A stretch of 64,000 nucleotides of DNA from Caballeronia sp. dw_276 (GCF_018449635.1 NZ_JAAVUV010000004.1:1-64000), one strand, 5' to 3'. Numbered from the stretch's first letter, positions 18,560 through 28,443 are shown. The notes: generated from the letters alone by a model not told the origin. Translations and numbers: made by a program.

Positions 18560-20950
18560 TTAATCCCCGTACGGAATCCAGATGTTCTTCACTTGCACGG
18601 CTTGCCGCAGGAATGGCAGGCCTTCGCACACGTTCGCGTCGAACCAGTCGAACACGCGGCCGTGGTCCACAAACGTGCGCTTCAAATTACCGATGGATTC
18701 ACGTTCCACCATCGCCGATAAATCCGCGCCGCCGAAGGACCAGATTGCATCGACATCGTCGTGTTTTGCAAGCGTCGATGCCAGGGGCTTGCGCTCGCCC
18801 GTGATGATGTTCAGCGCGCCCGCCGGCACGTCCGACGTCTCGACGACCTGATAGAAGTCCGTCGCCATCAGCGGGCAGGTTTCGCTCGGCACCGCGACCA
18901 CGCGATTGCCCAATGCGAGCGCTGGCGCGATCAACGAAACGAGTCCAAGCAGCGGTGCTTCGTCCGGGCACACCACGCCGATCACGCCAAGCGGTTCGTG
19001 CATCGCGAGCGCCACGCCTTTGAGCGGCGGCGAATGGACGGCGCCGTCGAATTTGTCGGCCCACGCGCCGTAGGTGAACAAACGCGTGATCGATGCTTCG
19101 ACTTCACGTTCGGCTTGTGCCGAAGAAACGCCGGTCCGCGCAACGAGTTGCCGTGCGAATTCATCCGCGCGGGCCGACAGGTTTTCCGCGAGGTAATACA
19201 GCACTTGCGCGCGATTGTGCGTGCTGGCTTGCGACCACTTGCCAGCGCCACGCGCCGCCGCAACCGCATTGCGCACATCCTTGCGGCTGCCTTCGCCCAC
19301 TTCGCCGACTATGTTCCCCGACGGCGCATGCACGAGCCGCGTATAACCGCTATCAGGCCGAACCTGCTTCCCGCCAATAAACAATTTCGCGGTGCGATCG
19401 AGCGCGCTGACGTTGGATTCGGCCACTGAAGTGGAAGCCGCAGGCGCAACAGAAGCCGCAGAACGAACGGCCAGCTTAGACCACGCGCGTGGCTTCAGAT
19501 ACTCGTAAATCCCCTCGCGTCCGCCTTCGCGGCCGAAGCCCGATTCGCGATATCCGCCGAAGCCGACGCCGGCATCGAAAAGATTGGTCGCGTTGATCCA
19601 GACCACGCCACATTCCAGTCGCGGCGCGATATCAAGCGCACGGCCAATGGTCTCGCTCCACACGCTCGCAGCGAGCCCATAGCGCGAATGATTCGCGAGC
19701 GCGACGGCTTCATCGGGCGTGCGAAAGCTCATGGTCACGAGCACGGGTCCGAAGATTTCGTCTTGCGCGAGTGTGGATGCAGGCGCGACATTCGTCACCA
19801 GCGTCGGCGGATAAAACGCGCCCTGCTCCGGCATCTGCAGTGCTTTGGGCTGATGAATCACGCAACCCTCTTCAACGCCGCGCGCAACCAGCGACTGGAT
19901 GCGTTCGAGCTGCACCGTATCGACGATCGCGCCCATGTCGATGCCCTTGTCCAGCGACGGCCCGACGCGCAGGGTGTCCATGCGCCGCTTCAGTTTATCG
20001 ATGAAACGCTTCTCCACGCCTTCCTGCACGAGCAATCGCGAACCCGCGCAGCACACTTGGCCCTGGTTGAACCAGATGGCATCGACAACGCCTTCGACCG
20101 CGCTGTCGAGATCGGCGTCATCGAAGACGATGAACGGCGACTTGCCGCCCAACTCCAGCGTCAACGACTTGCCCGAACCAGCGGTCGCCACGCGAATCTG
20201 CTTGCCGACTTCCGTTGAACCCGTGAACGCAATCTTGGCGATACGCGGATGATCGACCAGCGCCGCGCCGGTACGGCCATCGCCTGTGACGACGTTCAGC
20301 ACGCCCGCCGGCAATCCGGCGCGCGCCGCCAATTCGGCAAACAACAACGCGGTCAGCGGCGTATATTCGGCCGGCTTCAGCACCACGCAATTGCCGAGCG
20401 CGAGCGCCGGCGCGATCTTCCACGAGAGCATCAGCAGCGGAAAATTCCACGGCACGATCTGCCCGATCACGCCCAGCGGCGCCCAGTCGGCGAACTCGCG
20501 ATCCTGCAATTGCGCCCAACCCGCGTGATGCAGGAAATGCCTTGCTACAAGAGGGATATCGATGTCGCGCGACTCGCGGATCGGCTTGCCGTTATCGAGC
20601 GATTCGAGCACGGAAAAGAGACGCGCGTTGCGCTGGACCATCCGCGACAATGCATACAAGTGGCGCGCGCGACCGGCGCCGCCGAGCGCTTGCCACGCGG
20701 GCAACGCTCGATGCGCGGCGTCGACTGCTGCGTCCACATCCGCCTGATCGCCTTGCGCGATGCTCGCAAGCACGCGCCCGGTCGCGGGTTCCGAGGAATC
20801 GAAACGCTCGCCGGCTGACGGCTCGCGATAAGCGCCATCGATGAAATGACCAAAACCGTTCGTGTGATTGTCCAGCCAGGCGCGCGCGGCGCCGTCGTCT
20901 TCCGGTGCAGGTCCGTAATCCATCGAGGAGAAGTAGTCGGCTACGCTCAT
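18560..20950 (-). CDS. two-domain aldehyde dehydrogenase, ALDH16-type
   Basis: A 796-residue fusion of two aldehyde dehydrogenase domains. Domain 1 (about 1-490) is complete: LTLELGGKSPFIVFDDAD carries the general-base Glu and NQGQVCCAGSRLLV the nucleophilic Cys. Domain 2 (about 515-796) begins FIGGKQVRPDSGY, keeps the Rossmann region (GVIGVVCPDEAPLLGLVSL) but lacks the ELGGK and catalytic Cys blocks. That is the layout of ALDH16 proteins. Located next to deoC, it probably oxidises the acetaldehyde released by DeoC; the pseudo-domain may help dimer assembly. Confidence 0.88.
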   Translation of the reverse strand: MSVADYFSSMDYGPAPEDDGAARAWLDNHTNGFGHFIDGAYREPSAGERFDSSEPATGRVLASIAQGDQADVDAAVDAAHRALPAWQALGGAGRARHLYALSRMVQRNARLFSVLESLDNGKPIRESRDIDIPLVARHFLHHAGWAQLQDREFADWAPLGVIGQIVPWNFPLLMLSWKIAPALALGNCVVLKPAEYTPLTALLFAELAARAGLPAGVLNVVTGDGRTGAALVDHPRIAKIAFTGSTEVGKQIRVATAGSGKSLTLELGGKSPFIVFDDADLDSAVEGVVDAIWFNQGQVCCAGSRLLVQEGVEKRFIDKLKRRMDTLRVGPSLDKGIDMGAIVDTVQLERIQSLVARGVEEGCVIHQPKALQMPEQGAFYPPTLVTNVAPASTLAQDEIFGPVLVTMSFRTPDEAVALANHSRYGLAASVWSETIGRALDIAPRLECGVVWINATNLFDAGVGFGGYRESGFGREGGREGIYEYLKPRAWSKLAVRSAASVAPAASTSVAESNVSALDRTAKLFIGGKQVRPDSGYTRLVHAPSGNIVGEVGEGSRKDVRNAVAAARGAGKWSQASTHNRAQVLYYLAENLSARADEFARQLVARTGVSSAQAEREVEASITRLFTYGAWADKFDGAVHSPPLKGVALAMHEPLGVIGVVCPDEAPLLGLVSLIAPALALGNRVVAVPSETCPLMATDFYQVVETSDVPAGALNIITGERKPLASTLAKHDDVDAIWSFGGADLSAMVERESIGNLKRTFVDHGRVFDWFDANVCEGLPFLRQAVQVKNIWIPYGD

Positions 20951-20983
20951 TGGGAGCTCGTGTAAGAGAGTGATGCGAAGAAT

Positions 20984-21991
20984 TCAGGCAACAGGATGCC
21001 GATGAAAAGCGGAGTAACGGCCGGTGACGTGATGTTCGAGTTGCCGCTCGATATCGGCGAGCAAACTCGATGCGCCGATGCGAAACAGCTCCGGCTCGAG
21101 CCATTCGCGCCCGAGTTCCTCTTTCATCAGAATTTGGTATTCGAGCACCGACTTGGCCGTGGACACACCGCCCGCCGGCTTGAAGCCGATCATGACGCCC
21201 GTGCGTTCGAGGTATTCACGGATCATGCGAACCATTACGAGTGAAACGTCGAGCGTGGCATTCACGCCTTCCTTGCCCGTCGATGTCTTGATGAAGTCGG
21301 CGCCGGCCATCATGCAGACCATCGACGCCTTGGCGATATTCGACAACGTGCGGATGTCGCCCGTCGCAAGAATCGCCTTGATATGCGCCGGGCCGCATGC
21401 CGCGCGGAAGTCGCGCATTTCATCGTAGAGCGCTTGCCAGTTGCCGGTCAGCACGTGTTCGCGGGTGACGACAATATCGATTTCCGCCGCGCCGTCTTTG
21501 ACGGACGCCTCGATTTCCTTCAGCTTCAGCGGGTGCGGGATCAGCCCGGCGGGGAATCCCGTCGATACCGCCGCGACCGGAATGCCGCTGCCAGCAAGCG
21601 CCGCGACCGCGGTCGCAACGAAACGGTGATACACACAGACCGCGCCGGTCTTGATCGAACCCGGCGGCATGCCGAGCGATTCGAGCAAGTCGTCGCGCAC
21701 CGGACGGCGCGCTTTCGCGCACAGACGTTCGACGCGCGCTGCGGTATCGTCACCATTGAGCGTGGTCAGGTCGATGCAGGTGATCGCCTTCAGCAGCCAG
21801 GCGGCCTGCGCGTCCTTCTTTACAGCGCGGCGGGTGCCGAGCGTGCCGACGCGACGGCCCACCGCCGATTGATTGACGCGCAAGCCGTCGATCCACGAAA
21901 GATCCAGCGGCACGCCAGGATTGCGTTCGGCGTGAACAGCGGGCGGTTTGCCGCGCAAGGGAACAACAGATTGAGAAGCGACATCGAGCAT
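20984..21991 (-). CDS. deoC: deoxyribose-phosphate aldolase
   Basis: A 335-residue class I aldolase splitting 2-deoxyribose-5-phosphate into glyceraldehyde-3-phosphate and acetaldehyde. The Schiff-base lysine is in ADFIKTSTGKEG, the second active-site lysine in MIGFKPAGGVST, and the acidic partner in AAEIDIVV. It is longer than E. coli DeoC because of an N-terminal extension, as in many proteobacteria. The ATG at 21991 is chosen because the next upstream ATG (22021) would put a 17-bp palindrome inside the coding region. It is the first gene of an eight-gene operon. Confidence 0.93.
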   Translation of the reverse strand: MLDVASQSVVPLRGKPPAVHAERNPGVPLDLSWIDGLRVNQSAVGRRVGTLGTRRAVKKDAQAAWLLKAITCIDLTTLNGDDTAARVERLCAKARRPVRDDLLESLGMPPGSIKTGAVCVYHRFVATAVAALAGSGIPVAAVSTGFPAGLIPHPLKLKEIEASVKDGAAEIDIVVTREHVLTGNWQALYDEMRDFRAACGPAHIKAILATGDIRTLSNIAKASMVCMMAGADFIKTSTGKEGVNATLDVSLVMVRMIREYLERTGVMIGFKPAGGVSTAKSVLEYQILMKEELGREWLEPELFRIGASSLLADIERQLEHHVTGRYSAFHRHPVA

Positions 21992-22002
21992 GAGTAGGGC
22001 CG

Positions 22003-22019
22003 GTTGTGCAATGCACAAC
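22003..22019. promoter_or_regulatory. 17-bp perfect palindrome upstream of deoC
   Basis: GTTGTGCAATGCACAAC is an 8+1+8 perfect palindrome lying 12 bases upstream of the preferred deoC start. It is a good candidate for a repressor or activator site. If deoC starts at 22021 instead, it would be coding. Confidence 0.5.
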
Positions 22020-22043
22020 ATTTTCCGGTTAATCGATACATCA

Positions 22044-22073
22044 TTCTAACATTCTCTTGTTACGATCGTAACA
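22044..22073. promoter_or_regulatory. DeoR-type operator overlapping the deoC promoter
   Basis: TGTTACGATCGTAACA (22058-22073) is a perfect 16-bp palindrome, and TTCTAACA (22044-22051) is a nearby half-site. The E. coli DeoR operator, as I remember it, is TGTTAGAATTCTAACA, so both share the TGTTA/TAACA ends. On the minus strand TAGAAT (22048-22043) can serve as a -10, with a weak -35 (TTACGA) inside the palindrome at 17-base spacing. A bound repressor would therefore block the operon promoter. Confidence 0.6.
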
Positions 22074-22256
22074 TCGGGGAATACGCCTAGGAACCTGAAT
22101 TCCGTGACCAGGCAGTTCAGCATTGCACGCCAGCCGTCCTCTAAAATCGGCCAAAATCCTTCAAAATTAATCTCGCGGTTAGAATCGCGTACTAAGCCGG
22201 AATTGTCATAAGTTGATGCACACGACAATCGCGCCGCTGCCGCCGAGGAGAAGTTG

Positions 22257-23810
22257 ATGGACGCATTGCCACCCGAAGAGACCATCCGCAGCGCCGTCGA
22301 CCGCTCGGTGAGCCGGTTGCGCCTGCAGCACGAGATTGCCGTGCAGTTCGCGACCTCGGTCCTGCGCTTGCATAACGCCGACGCGCTGCTCGACGAAGCG
22401 TGCAAAGCGGTATCGGCGGGATTGCATTCGCGTTTTGTCAAAGTGCTGCGCTACCAGCCGGAAAGTCAGACCTTCGTGCTGGAAGCGGGCGTGGGCTGGG
22501 ACCCGGCGGATATCGGCACGACAGAACTCGGCGCCGACGACGCCAGTCCCGCCGGCCACGCGTTTACGAGCGGCCAGCCGGTGTTGTCGAATCATCTGGG
22601 CGCTGAACACCGCTTCCGCACGCCGGAACTGCTGACGCGCCACGGCATCAAGCGCGCGATCAACGTGCCCATTCGCGGCATTCCGGAAACCTTCGGCGTA
22701 CTGGAGGCCGACAGTTCCGACGACGAAGACTTCAGCGAAACCGATATCGTTTTCCTGGAAGGCATTGCAAACGTGATTTCGATGAGCCGCGAGCGGCTCA
22801 TGGCGGAATCGCAGACAGATGCCGACGAGCTGTTCTCAACCAGCGTGCTGAACGCGAGCGTGGATTGCATTCAGGTGTTGTCGCTGGAAGGCGGTATCGA
22901 GTTCATGAACGACAACGGGCTCGCCGCGCTGAAAATCGATGACTTCTCGGAAATCGGCGGCACGCAGTGCGTCGAGTTATGGCCCGGCGATCAGCGGACG
23001 AAGGTCCTGCACGCGCTGGAGACGGCGGTGAACGGCGAGCCGACGCGTTTCGAGGGCCCTTGCCCGACCTGCGCCGGCGATGCACGCTGGTGGGATGTAT
23101 CGGTCGCACCCATTCGCGATGCCGACGACCACGTCAAGCGCGTCGTGCTCACCATGCGCGACGTGACCGAGCGACATGAGAACGAAGAGAAACTTGCCGC
23201 GCTGGTATCGAGCCAGGAAATCCAGTTGGGCAACTCCGCGCTGATGATGAAGGAGGTGCATCACCGCGTGCGCAACAGCCTGCAACTCGTGCAGACGCTG
23301 CTCGCGCTCCAGGCGAATCTTGCCGGCGACAAATCTGTAGCCACCCATTTGCAAGCCGCCGCCACGCGCGTTCGGACGGTCGGATCGGTGCATCACCGGC
23401 TTTATCAGGACGACGGCGCCGAAGCCACCGACGCGACAAGTTACCTGCGCGGCCTGACCGCCGACCTGGCCGAGCTTGCTGCGGATCGCGAAGTCACACT
23501 GGAAGGAGAATCCATCGTACTGCCCGCCGCGCGGCTCGCGCCGCTCGGGCTTGTCACCGCGGAACTCGTAACCAATGCGCTTAAATACGGCCGCGGCAAG
23601 GTGCGCGTCAGGCTGGAACGAGCAAGCGATGCGTTATTGCTGGCGGTCGAGGACGAAGGCGACGGTTTCCCGAACGACTTTCCGAAACCGCAAGGCACCG
23701 GCCTCGGCATGCGGCTGGTGACGACTTATGCGGGCAAAGGCATCGGGTCGGTGACGGTCGATCGCAACGTGCCTTATAGCCGGATCGTGGTGAGATTCGC
23801 GGCGGGCTGA
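22257..23810 (+). CDS. GAF-PAS sensor histidine kinase (HisKA_2 type)
   Basis: A 517-residue soluble kinase with no membrane segment. Residues about 25-175 form a GAF domain (SRFVKVLRYQPE-like core, VPIRG, LEADS) and 190-300 a PAS domain ending TMRDVTERHENEEKL. Around residue 340, KEVHHRVRNSLQLVQTLLAL is a HisKA_2-type phosphoacceptor box. The C-terminal ATPase shows LVTNALKYG and EDEGDGFP. The ATG at 22257 follows GAGGAG by 6 bases. No response regulator is adjacent, so the partner is unknown. Confidence 0.88.
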   Translation: MDALPPEETIRSAVDRSVSRLRLQHEIAVQFATSVLRLHNADALLDEACKAVSAGLHSRFVKVLRYQPESQTFVLEAGVGWDPADIGTTELGADDASPAGHAFTSGQPVLSNHLGAEHRFRTPELLTRHGIKRAINVPIRGIPETFGVLEADSSDDEDFSETDIVFLEGIANVISMSRERLMAESQTDADELFSTSVLNASVDCIQVLSLEGGIEFMNDNGLAALKIDDFSEIGGTQCVELWPGDQRTKVLHALETAVNGEPTRFEGPCPTCAGDARWWDVSVAPIRDADDHVKRVVLTMRDVTERHENEEKLAALVSSQEIQLGNSALMMKEVHHRVRNSLQLVQTLLALQANLAGDKSVATHLQAAATRVRTVGSVHHRLYQDDGAEATDATSYLRGLTADLAELAADREVTLEGESIVLPAARLAPLGLVTAELVTNALKYGRGKVRVRLERASDALLLAVEDEGDGFPNDFPKPQGTGLGMRLVTTYAGKGIGSVTVDRNVPYSRIVVRFAAG

Positions 23811-23822
23811 AGCCAGGTCGTT

Positions 23823-23853
23823 AATCAGGGCGATTTACAGGAGCGCCCTGATT
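23823..23853 (+). terminator. hairpin terminator after the sensor kinase gene
   Basis: AATCAGGGCG (23823-23832) and CGCCCTGATT (23844-23853) form a perfect 10-bp stem around an 11-base loop, followed by TTAATAATT. It begins 12 bases after the kinase stop. The following 250 bases hold a direct repeat of ATAATCGGCCA (around 23876 and 23890) but no other visible signal. Confidence 0.65.
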
Positions 23854-24105
23854 TAATAATTCGGTCTTACTAAACATAATCGGCCACCATAATCGGCCAT
23901 CAATTCTTTCGATTCAATCAGACATACAAACTGATACAGCGCGCCGTTTTTCCGGGTGTTAAGCTAAAGCGAATCAATCGTTGCGTCGCCGTTGCGCCTT
24001 CCCAAGAAGATTGTTTTACCGATCCGCAGCCCGAACGGCGCGTCTTACCGTTGCGTGCTCACTCGCGACAATCCCCTTCGAATCAGTCCAACCGGATACG
24101 TGCAT

Positions 24106-25209
24106 ATGCCAGAGATCAGTACCCAGGAAAGCAAGCCGTCAGGTGAATCGCGGACAAAAATCCTGATGTGTCCTTTCACCAATTACACCAATCGCTATAT
24201 CGAGATTCAGAAGAATCTATTTACCGAGATTGGTTACGACGTGATGCCCCTTTCCATAAAAGGTTTGCTGCAAGGCGGATTTGTCGAGCTATTCAAGCCG
24301 AACAACGTCCTCGTATTCCACTGGCTCGAGTATCGGCCATTCAAGCGCGAGAAAGGCCGCGCTCAGTTCAGCATTTCAGGCAGCCTGCTTTTCGCTTTCT
24401 ATTGCACGCTGATCATGATTGCCAGAGCGAAGACCGTGTACTTCGTGCACGACCATATCGTTCACGATACAACCGGCTTCAACCGGGGACTCGCCAAACG
24501 CGTGATGTCGTTCATTCGCGGTCTGGCCGATTTCCGTGTGGTCCACGCGCCGAACTTCGAGGAAAAGTACAACGCCACGTATCTGCCCCATCCGCTGTAT
24601 TGGGATTCGCCGGGGCAATCGCCGACCGTGCCGAAGAAGGAAAGCGGCAAGCCCTTGTTCTCGCTGCTTGGTGTGATCCGCCCATACAAGCAGATCGACG
24701 CCGTTCTCGAAAACTGGCCGAGCGAATGCAATCTGCAGATTGCGGGTCTCGGCACCGAGGCCTATCTTGCGACGCTCAACGAGATACTCGACCGGCGGAA
24801 GCTGCGGGGCGCGGTGAACCTGGACGCCAAATTCCTTTCGGACGCCGAGTTCGCGCAAAACGTGGTGAATACAGACGTGATCATCCTGCCGCACGCCGCC
24901 GATTCCATGCTGGTGAGCGGCGCGTTCTTCGAGGCAATCGGACGCGTGCCGCTGGTGATCTCGCGCTCCACGCCGTTCATGAAATGGGCGGCGAACAAGT
25001 TCGACAACGTCCATCTTTTCGATGACATCAGCGAGCTTCCGGCTATCGTGCGTTCGATCAGCGAATCGTGGCCGGCGGCAGCGGCGAGTTCGGCCAACAC
25101 GCTCGCCACCGATGAATTCGGCTGGCGCGCATGCCGCCGGCGTTATGAGCAGTTCTTCGAGTCCGTCGTGGGACGGCGCAAGGTGGTTAAGGAGGCGGTG
25201 GTGGAGTAG
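24106..25209 (+). CDS. glycosyltransferase-like protein
   Basis: A 367-residue protein with a GT-B look. The N-terminal part has KILMCPFTNYTNRYIEIQ and YFVHDHIVHDTT, and the C-terminal Rossmann part has LFSLLGVIRPYKQIDAVLENW, LQIAGLGTE and IILPHAADSMLVSGAFFEAI, the usual donor-sugar region. It resembles family 1/4 transferases of exopolysaccharide pathways, but no other polysaccharide gene is nearby, so the acceptor is unknown. The ATG at 24106 is preferred; an upstream in-frame extension from 23992 is possible but not protein-like. Confidence 0.7.
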   Translation: MPEISTQESKPSGESRTKILMCPFTNYTNRYIEIQKNLFTEIGYDVMPLSIKGLLQGGFVELFKPNNVLVFHWLEYRPFKREKGRAQFSISGSLLFAFYCTLIMIARAKTVYFVHDHIVHDTTGFNRGLAKRVMSFIRGLADFRVVHAPNFEEKYNATYLPHPLYWDSPGQSPTVPKKESGKPLFSLLGVIRPYKQIDAVLENWPSECNLQIAGLGTEAYLATLNEILDRRKLRGAVNLDAKFLSDAEFAQNVVNTDVIILPHAADSMLVSGAFFEAIGRVPLVISRSTPFMKWAANKFDNVHLFDDISELPAIVRSISESWPAAAASSANTLATDEFGWRACRRRYEQFFESVVGRRKVVKEAVVE

Positions 25210-25227
25210 AGCGCGGTTTGGCAAGCG

Positions 25228-26376
25228 CTAGATAATCGTCTTCCGCCTAAGCGCCTCAATCATCTCATCCGGCACATTCCAGTCGCGAAGAATCTCGTCG
25301 GTATGCTGCCCGGGACTTGCTGGCGCCGCGCTCACCTCCGGCGCCGTCTGGCTGAAACGCGGCGCTGGCGCCGGTTGCGTCACACCATCGACTTGTATGA
25401 AAGTCTCGCGCGCCCGGTTATGCGCGTGCAACGGCGCCTCGTCCATGTCGAGAACGGGCGCGAAACAGGCATCTGTACCCTCCATCAACTCGCACCATGC
25501 CTGCCGCGGTTTCGTTGCGAAAACCGCCGCAATCTTCGCTTTCAGCTCCGGCCATTTGCTGCGGTCCATATGGTTATCGAAGCCGGGATCGTGGATGTCG
25601 CACAGCTTGAGCAGCAACGCGTAGAACTGCGGCTCGATCGATCCAACCGATACAAACCTGCCATCCGCGCACGCGTACGTGTTGTAGAAGTGCGCGCCGC
25701 CGGAAAGCATGTTCGAGCCGCGTTCGCCCGTCCACGCGCCGAACGCCTTGTAGCCGTAGATCATCGCGCCGAGGAGCGCCGAGCCTTCGACCATGGCGGC
25801 GTCGATGACCTGCCCCTTGCCCGACCCGCGTGCTTCCAGCAGCGCGCACACCACGCCGAACGCGAGCATCATCCCGCCGCCGCCAAAGTCGCCTACAAGA
25901 TTCAGCGGTGGCACGGGAGGCGCGTCGCCCCTGCCGATCTCGTGCAACATGCCACTCATCGCGATGTAGTTCAGGTCGTGGCCGGCGGCGTTCGCAAGCG
26001 GTCCATCCTGTCCCCAGCCGGTCACGCGGCCAAAAACCAGCTTCGGATTTCGTGCTGCACAGACATCCGGTCCAAGCCCGAGCCGCTCCATCACGCCGGG
26101 GCGAAAGCCTTCGATCAACCCATCGGCTTGATCGATCAGATGCAGCGCCAGCTCGCGCCCTTCTGGTTGCTTCAGATCGAGCGCCAGGGAACGGCGGCCG
26201 CGCGCCATGACATCGAACCGGGTGCCTTGCATGGGATAAGGTGTCGCGCCGCCCGTCGGCTTCCGGTCGATGCGGATCACTTCAGCGCCCATGTCGGCGA
26301 GCATCATCGCGGCGAACGGGCACGGTCCGAGACCCACCATTTCGACGATCCGAATTCCCTTAAGCGGGCCGCTCAT
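25228..26376 (-). CDS. alpha-methylacyl-CoA racemase (CaiB/BaiF family)
   Basis: A 382-residue family III CoA-transferase-fold protein. The N terminus [20 protein letters not shown], the His in [12 protein letters not shown], the Asp in [12 protein letters not shown] and the [18 protein letters not shown] region fit alpha-methylacyl-CoA racemases better than true CoA-transferases. It would interconvert R and S 2-methylacyl-CoA esters in branched-chain or sterol-type beta-oxidation. The ATG at 26376 gives the family start; the longer frame to 26583 overlaps the promoter of the next gene. Confidence 0.82.
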   Translation of the reverse strand: MSGPLKGIRIVEMVGLGPCPFAAMMLADMGAEVIRIDRKPTGGATPYPMQGTRFDVMARGRRSLALDLKQPEGRELALHLIDQADGLIEGFRPGVMERLGLGPDVCAARNPKLVFGRVTGWGQDGPLANAAGHDLNYIAMSGMLHEIGRGDAPPVPPLNLVGDFGGGGMMLAFGVVCALLEARGSGKGQVIDAAMVEGSALLGAMIYGYKAFGAWTGERGSNMLSGGAHFYNTYACADGRFVSVGSIEPQFYALLLKLCDIHDPGFDNHMDRSKWPELKAKIAAVFATKPRQAWCELMEGTDACFAPVLDMDEAPLHAHNRARETFIQVDGVTQPAPAPRFSQTAPEVSAAPASPGQHTDEILRDWNVPDEMIEALRRKTII

Positions 26377-26595
26377 TTGCCGGATCCGCAGACCAGCACG
26401 TAAATGACTAGCGATTTCATATCGATTTATCCTTGAGCGTCCGGCGGACTCGCGCGGCAATTGAATAAACTCTACACCGCGAGCAGCCGATTTATTTGCG
26501 CCACGCACCATCGAATAGAATTGAAACCTTATGTGCTGCTCTTGCAGCACGAAGACCAGCCAGCGGTCCGCGATCATGTCCATGGGAGTCTGCTA

Positions 26596-27390
26596 ATGCG
26601 TCTTCAGCCATTCAGGCACGCGAGCTTGTGCGCCGCTTGCGTGCTTTTGTGTTTATCGGCGGGAGTGCGGGCTCAGCCGGCCAGCGGCGCAAGCTCGACC
26701 TCGGCGGCGGCCGTCGAATTGACCATCACGCCAGGCTTTACCGGCGACGATCCCGTGTCCGTCAGGGACGCGCTCGCACACAAGCTCACGCCCGGAAAAA
26801 CGCGCACGTTTGCTCATCGCGTGGAAGACCTGATTGGCACGGCGCTGCCCAAGACGCTTCACGATCCCGCGATAACCGACGCGAAGCTCAGCCGCGACCT
26901 CGCATTCGTGGTCCCGGCGCCGTATGGCATCAGGTATCGCTCGAAGATCCACGTCATGACCGTAGACGTGGACCTTTCTGACAGCGATCACCCGGACGCC
27001 GTCGTGCTGAAGAAGACGATCATGGGCCCGCGCGGGCGCAAGCTCGTCGTCGCGGCGGAAGCGAGGGCGAAGGGCTATATCCAGAATATCGATGTGATCG
27101 AACTCGATACAACCACCCGCAAACATAACAAGACCAGCGTGCGCGGGCGGTTCGGGTTATCGGAGGCGGCGTTCGAGGCCGCGGGCGATGGCGATCTCGC
27201 GCTGGTGCTGATCTGCCGCGTGGTGCCGCCTTACCTGACCGAAACCGTCGAACATAGCGACCCGACCAACGAAGAACCCACCGACATCACCACGCGCACC
27301 GCGACGCTGCACGCGAATATCGGCGATGTCTGGTTGATCAATCGCGAGAAAGGTGTCGTGCTGGCGAAGGGCCTGCATCTCGTGAAGTAG
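26596..27390 (+). CDS. exported protein of unknown function
   Basis: A 264-residue protein with a signal peptide (about residues 1-27, hydrophobic core CAACVLLCLSAGVRAQ). I do not recognise the family. The mature part is rich in beta-type segments (VELTITPGFTGDD, IRYRSKIHVMTVDVDLSDSD, RTATLHANIGDVWLINREKG) and has no obvious catalytic motif. GGGAG is 8 bases upstream of the ATG at 26596. Its 3' end overlaps the convergent LysR gene by 53 bases. Confidence 0.7.
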   Translation: MRLQPFRHASLCAACVLLCLSAGVRAQPASGASSTSAAAVELTITPGFTGDDPVSVRDALAHKLTPGKTRTFAHRVEDLIGTALPKTLHDPAITDAKLSRDLAFVVPAPYGIRYRSKIHVMTVDVDLSDSDHPDAVVLKKTIMGPRGRKLVVAAEARAKGYIQNIDVIELDTTTRKHNKTSVRGRFGLSEAAFEAAGDGDLALVLICRVVPPYLTETVEHSDPTNEEPTDITTRTATLHANIGDVWLINREKGVVLAKGLHLVK

Positions 27391-28288
27391 GCGTGCGGCG
27401 TGATGCAACCACGTCCTGCAGGCATTCGACCAGCAGGGACGCCGCCGGCGTGAGCGGACTGTCGCGGCGCGTCACCACGCCGATCGCGATGGCCGGCGGC
27501 AGATCCGTTATAGGCAGCACGGCAAGGCCATCGCCGACCCAAAGATGATCGAGCAGCGGCGCGGGCAAGGCCGCGATGGTGTCCGAGCCGCGCAACAAGC
27601 CGTGCGCGATCACGAAGCTCGGACATTCGATCACCCGCTTCGGCTCCGGCAAGCCGCGCTGGGCAAAAAAATCGAGCAATTCACGCGTCGAGCTTTCAGG
27701 CGACGGATTGAGCAGCCATTCGGCATCGACGAGTCCGGCGAGCGTCGTGCAGCGCGCGAGCGGATGACCCTCGCGGCCGACTATCACCGACGGGCTCTCG
27801 TACAACTCGATGTAATCGAACTCCGGACCAAGACGTTCCGGCTTGACGACGGCCACGACAAAGTCCAGCGAGCCGTCGCGCAGACGCGGCAGCGCCACGC
27901 CCGGAAATCCTTCGATAAAACTCACGCGCGCGTTGGGCATCTTTTCACGGAAGATCTGGAACGCTTTCGGCAGTATCGATAACGCCGCGCTCGGCGTAAT
28001 GGCCGCGGCAACGCTTCCGGTCAGTTCGCCTTTCATGTGTGCGATGTCGTCTTCCGCGCGGCGCATTTCGCTCGTCACCATCTGCCCGCGAATTCGCAAC
28101 TGCTGCCCGAAAGCGGTGAGTTGCACACCACGCGCCGTGCGCAGCACGAGCGGCACGCCGAGGTCCTGTTCGAGCTCCTTCAATGCCTTCGTCAACGCGG
28201 CTTGCGAGAGATGCAGGCTGCGCGCCGCCGCGCGAATGCTGCCCTGCTCGGCGACCGTCAGGAATGCTCGCAATTGATGGTATTTCAT
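27338..28288 (-). CDS. LysR-family transcriptional regulator
   Basis: A 316-residue LysR protein. The helix-turn-helix (residues 1-60) includes SIRAAARSLHLSQAALTKAL, followed by RTARGVQLTAFGQQL and an effector domain. The style recalls the CbbR/GcvA-distant TsaR-like branch. It is divergent from the M20 amidohydrolase gene across 155 bases and is its likely regulator; the inducer is unknown. The C-terminal 53 bases overlap the neighbouring exported-protein gene. Confidence 0.9.
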   Translation of the reverse strand: MKYHQLRAFLTVAEQGSIRAAARSLHLSQAALTKALKELEQDLGVPLVLRTARGVQLTAFGQQLRIRGQMVTSEMRRAEDDIAHMKGELTGSVAAAITPSAALSILPKAFQIFREKMPNARVSFIEGFPGVALPRLRDGSLDFVVAVVKPERLGPEFDYIELYESPSVIVGREGHPLARCTTLAGLVDAEWLLNPSPESSTRELLDFFAQRGLPEPKRVIECPSFVIAHGLLRGSDTIAALPAPLLDHLWVGDGLAVLPITDLPPAIAIGVVTRRDSPLTPAASLLVECLQDVVASRRTPTSRDAGPSPARHLSRD

Positions 28289-28443
28289 CTACATCGATCT
28301 CTCTTGTCTCGATTCGCCAGCGACAAATACGGGTTTCTACCGACAACCCACGGTAGTCGCAAATTTAATTAGCTGTCTTCTGGTTTGCTCCCGGACTTTA
28401 TATGCTTGACCGGTGTTAGTCACCCGTCTTCAAGGAGCTTGTC

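Noticed and set aside
22044..22073. Palindrome as a Rho-independent terminator
   Set aside because: It lies upstream of deoC between divergent genes, is short with no U-run, and matches a DeoR-type operator better.
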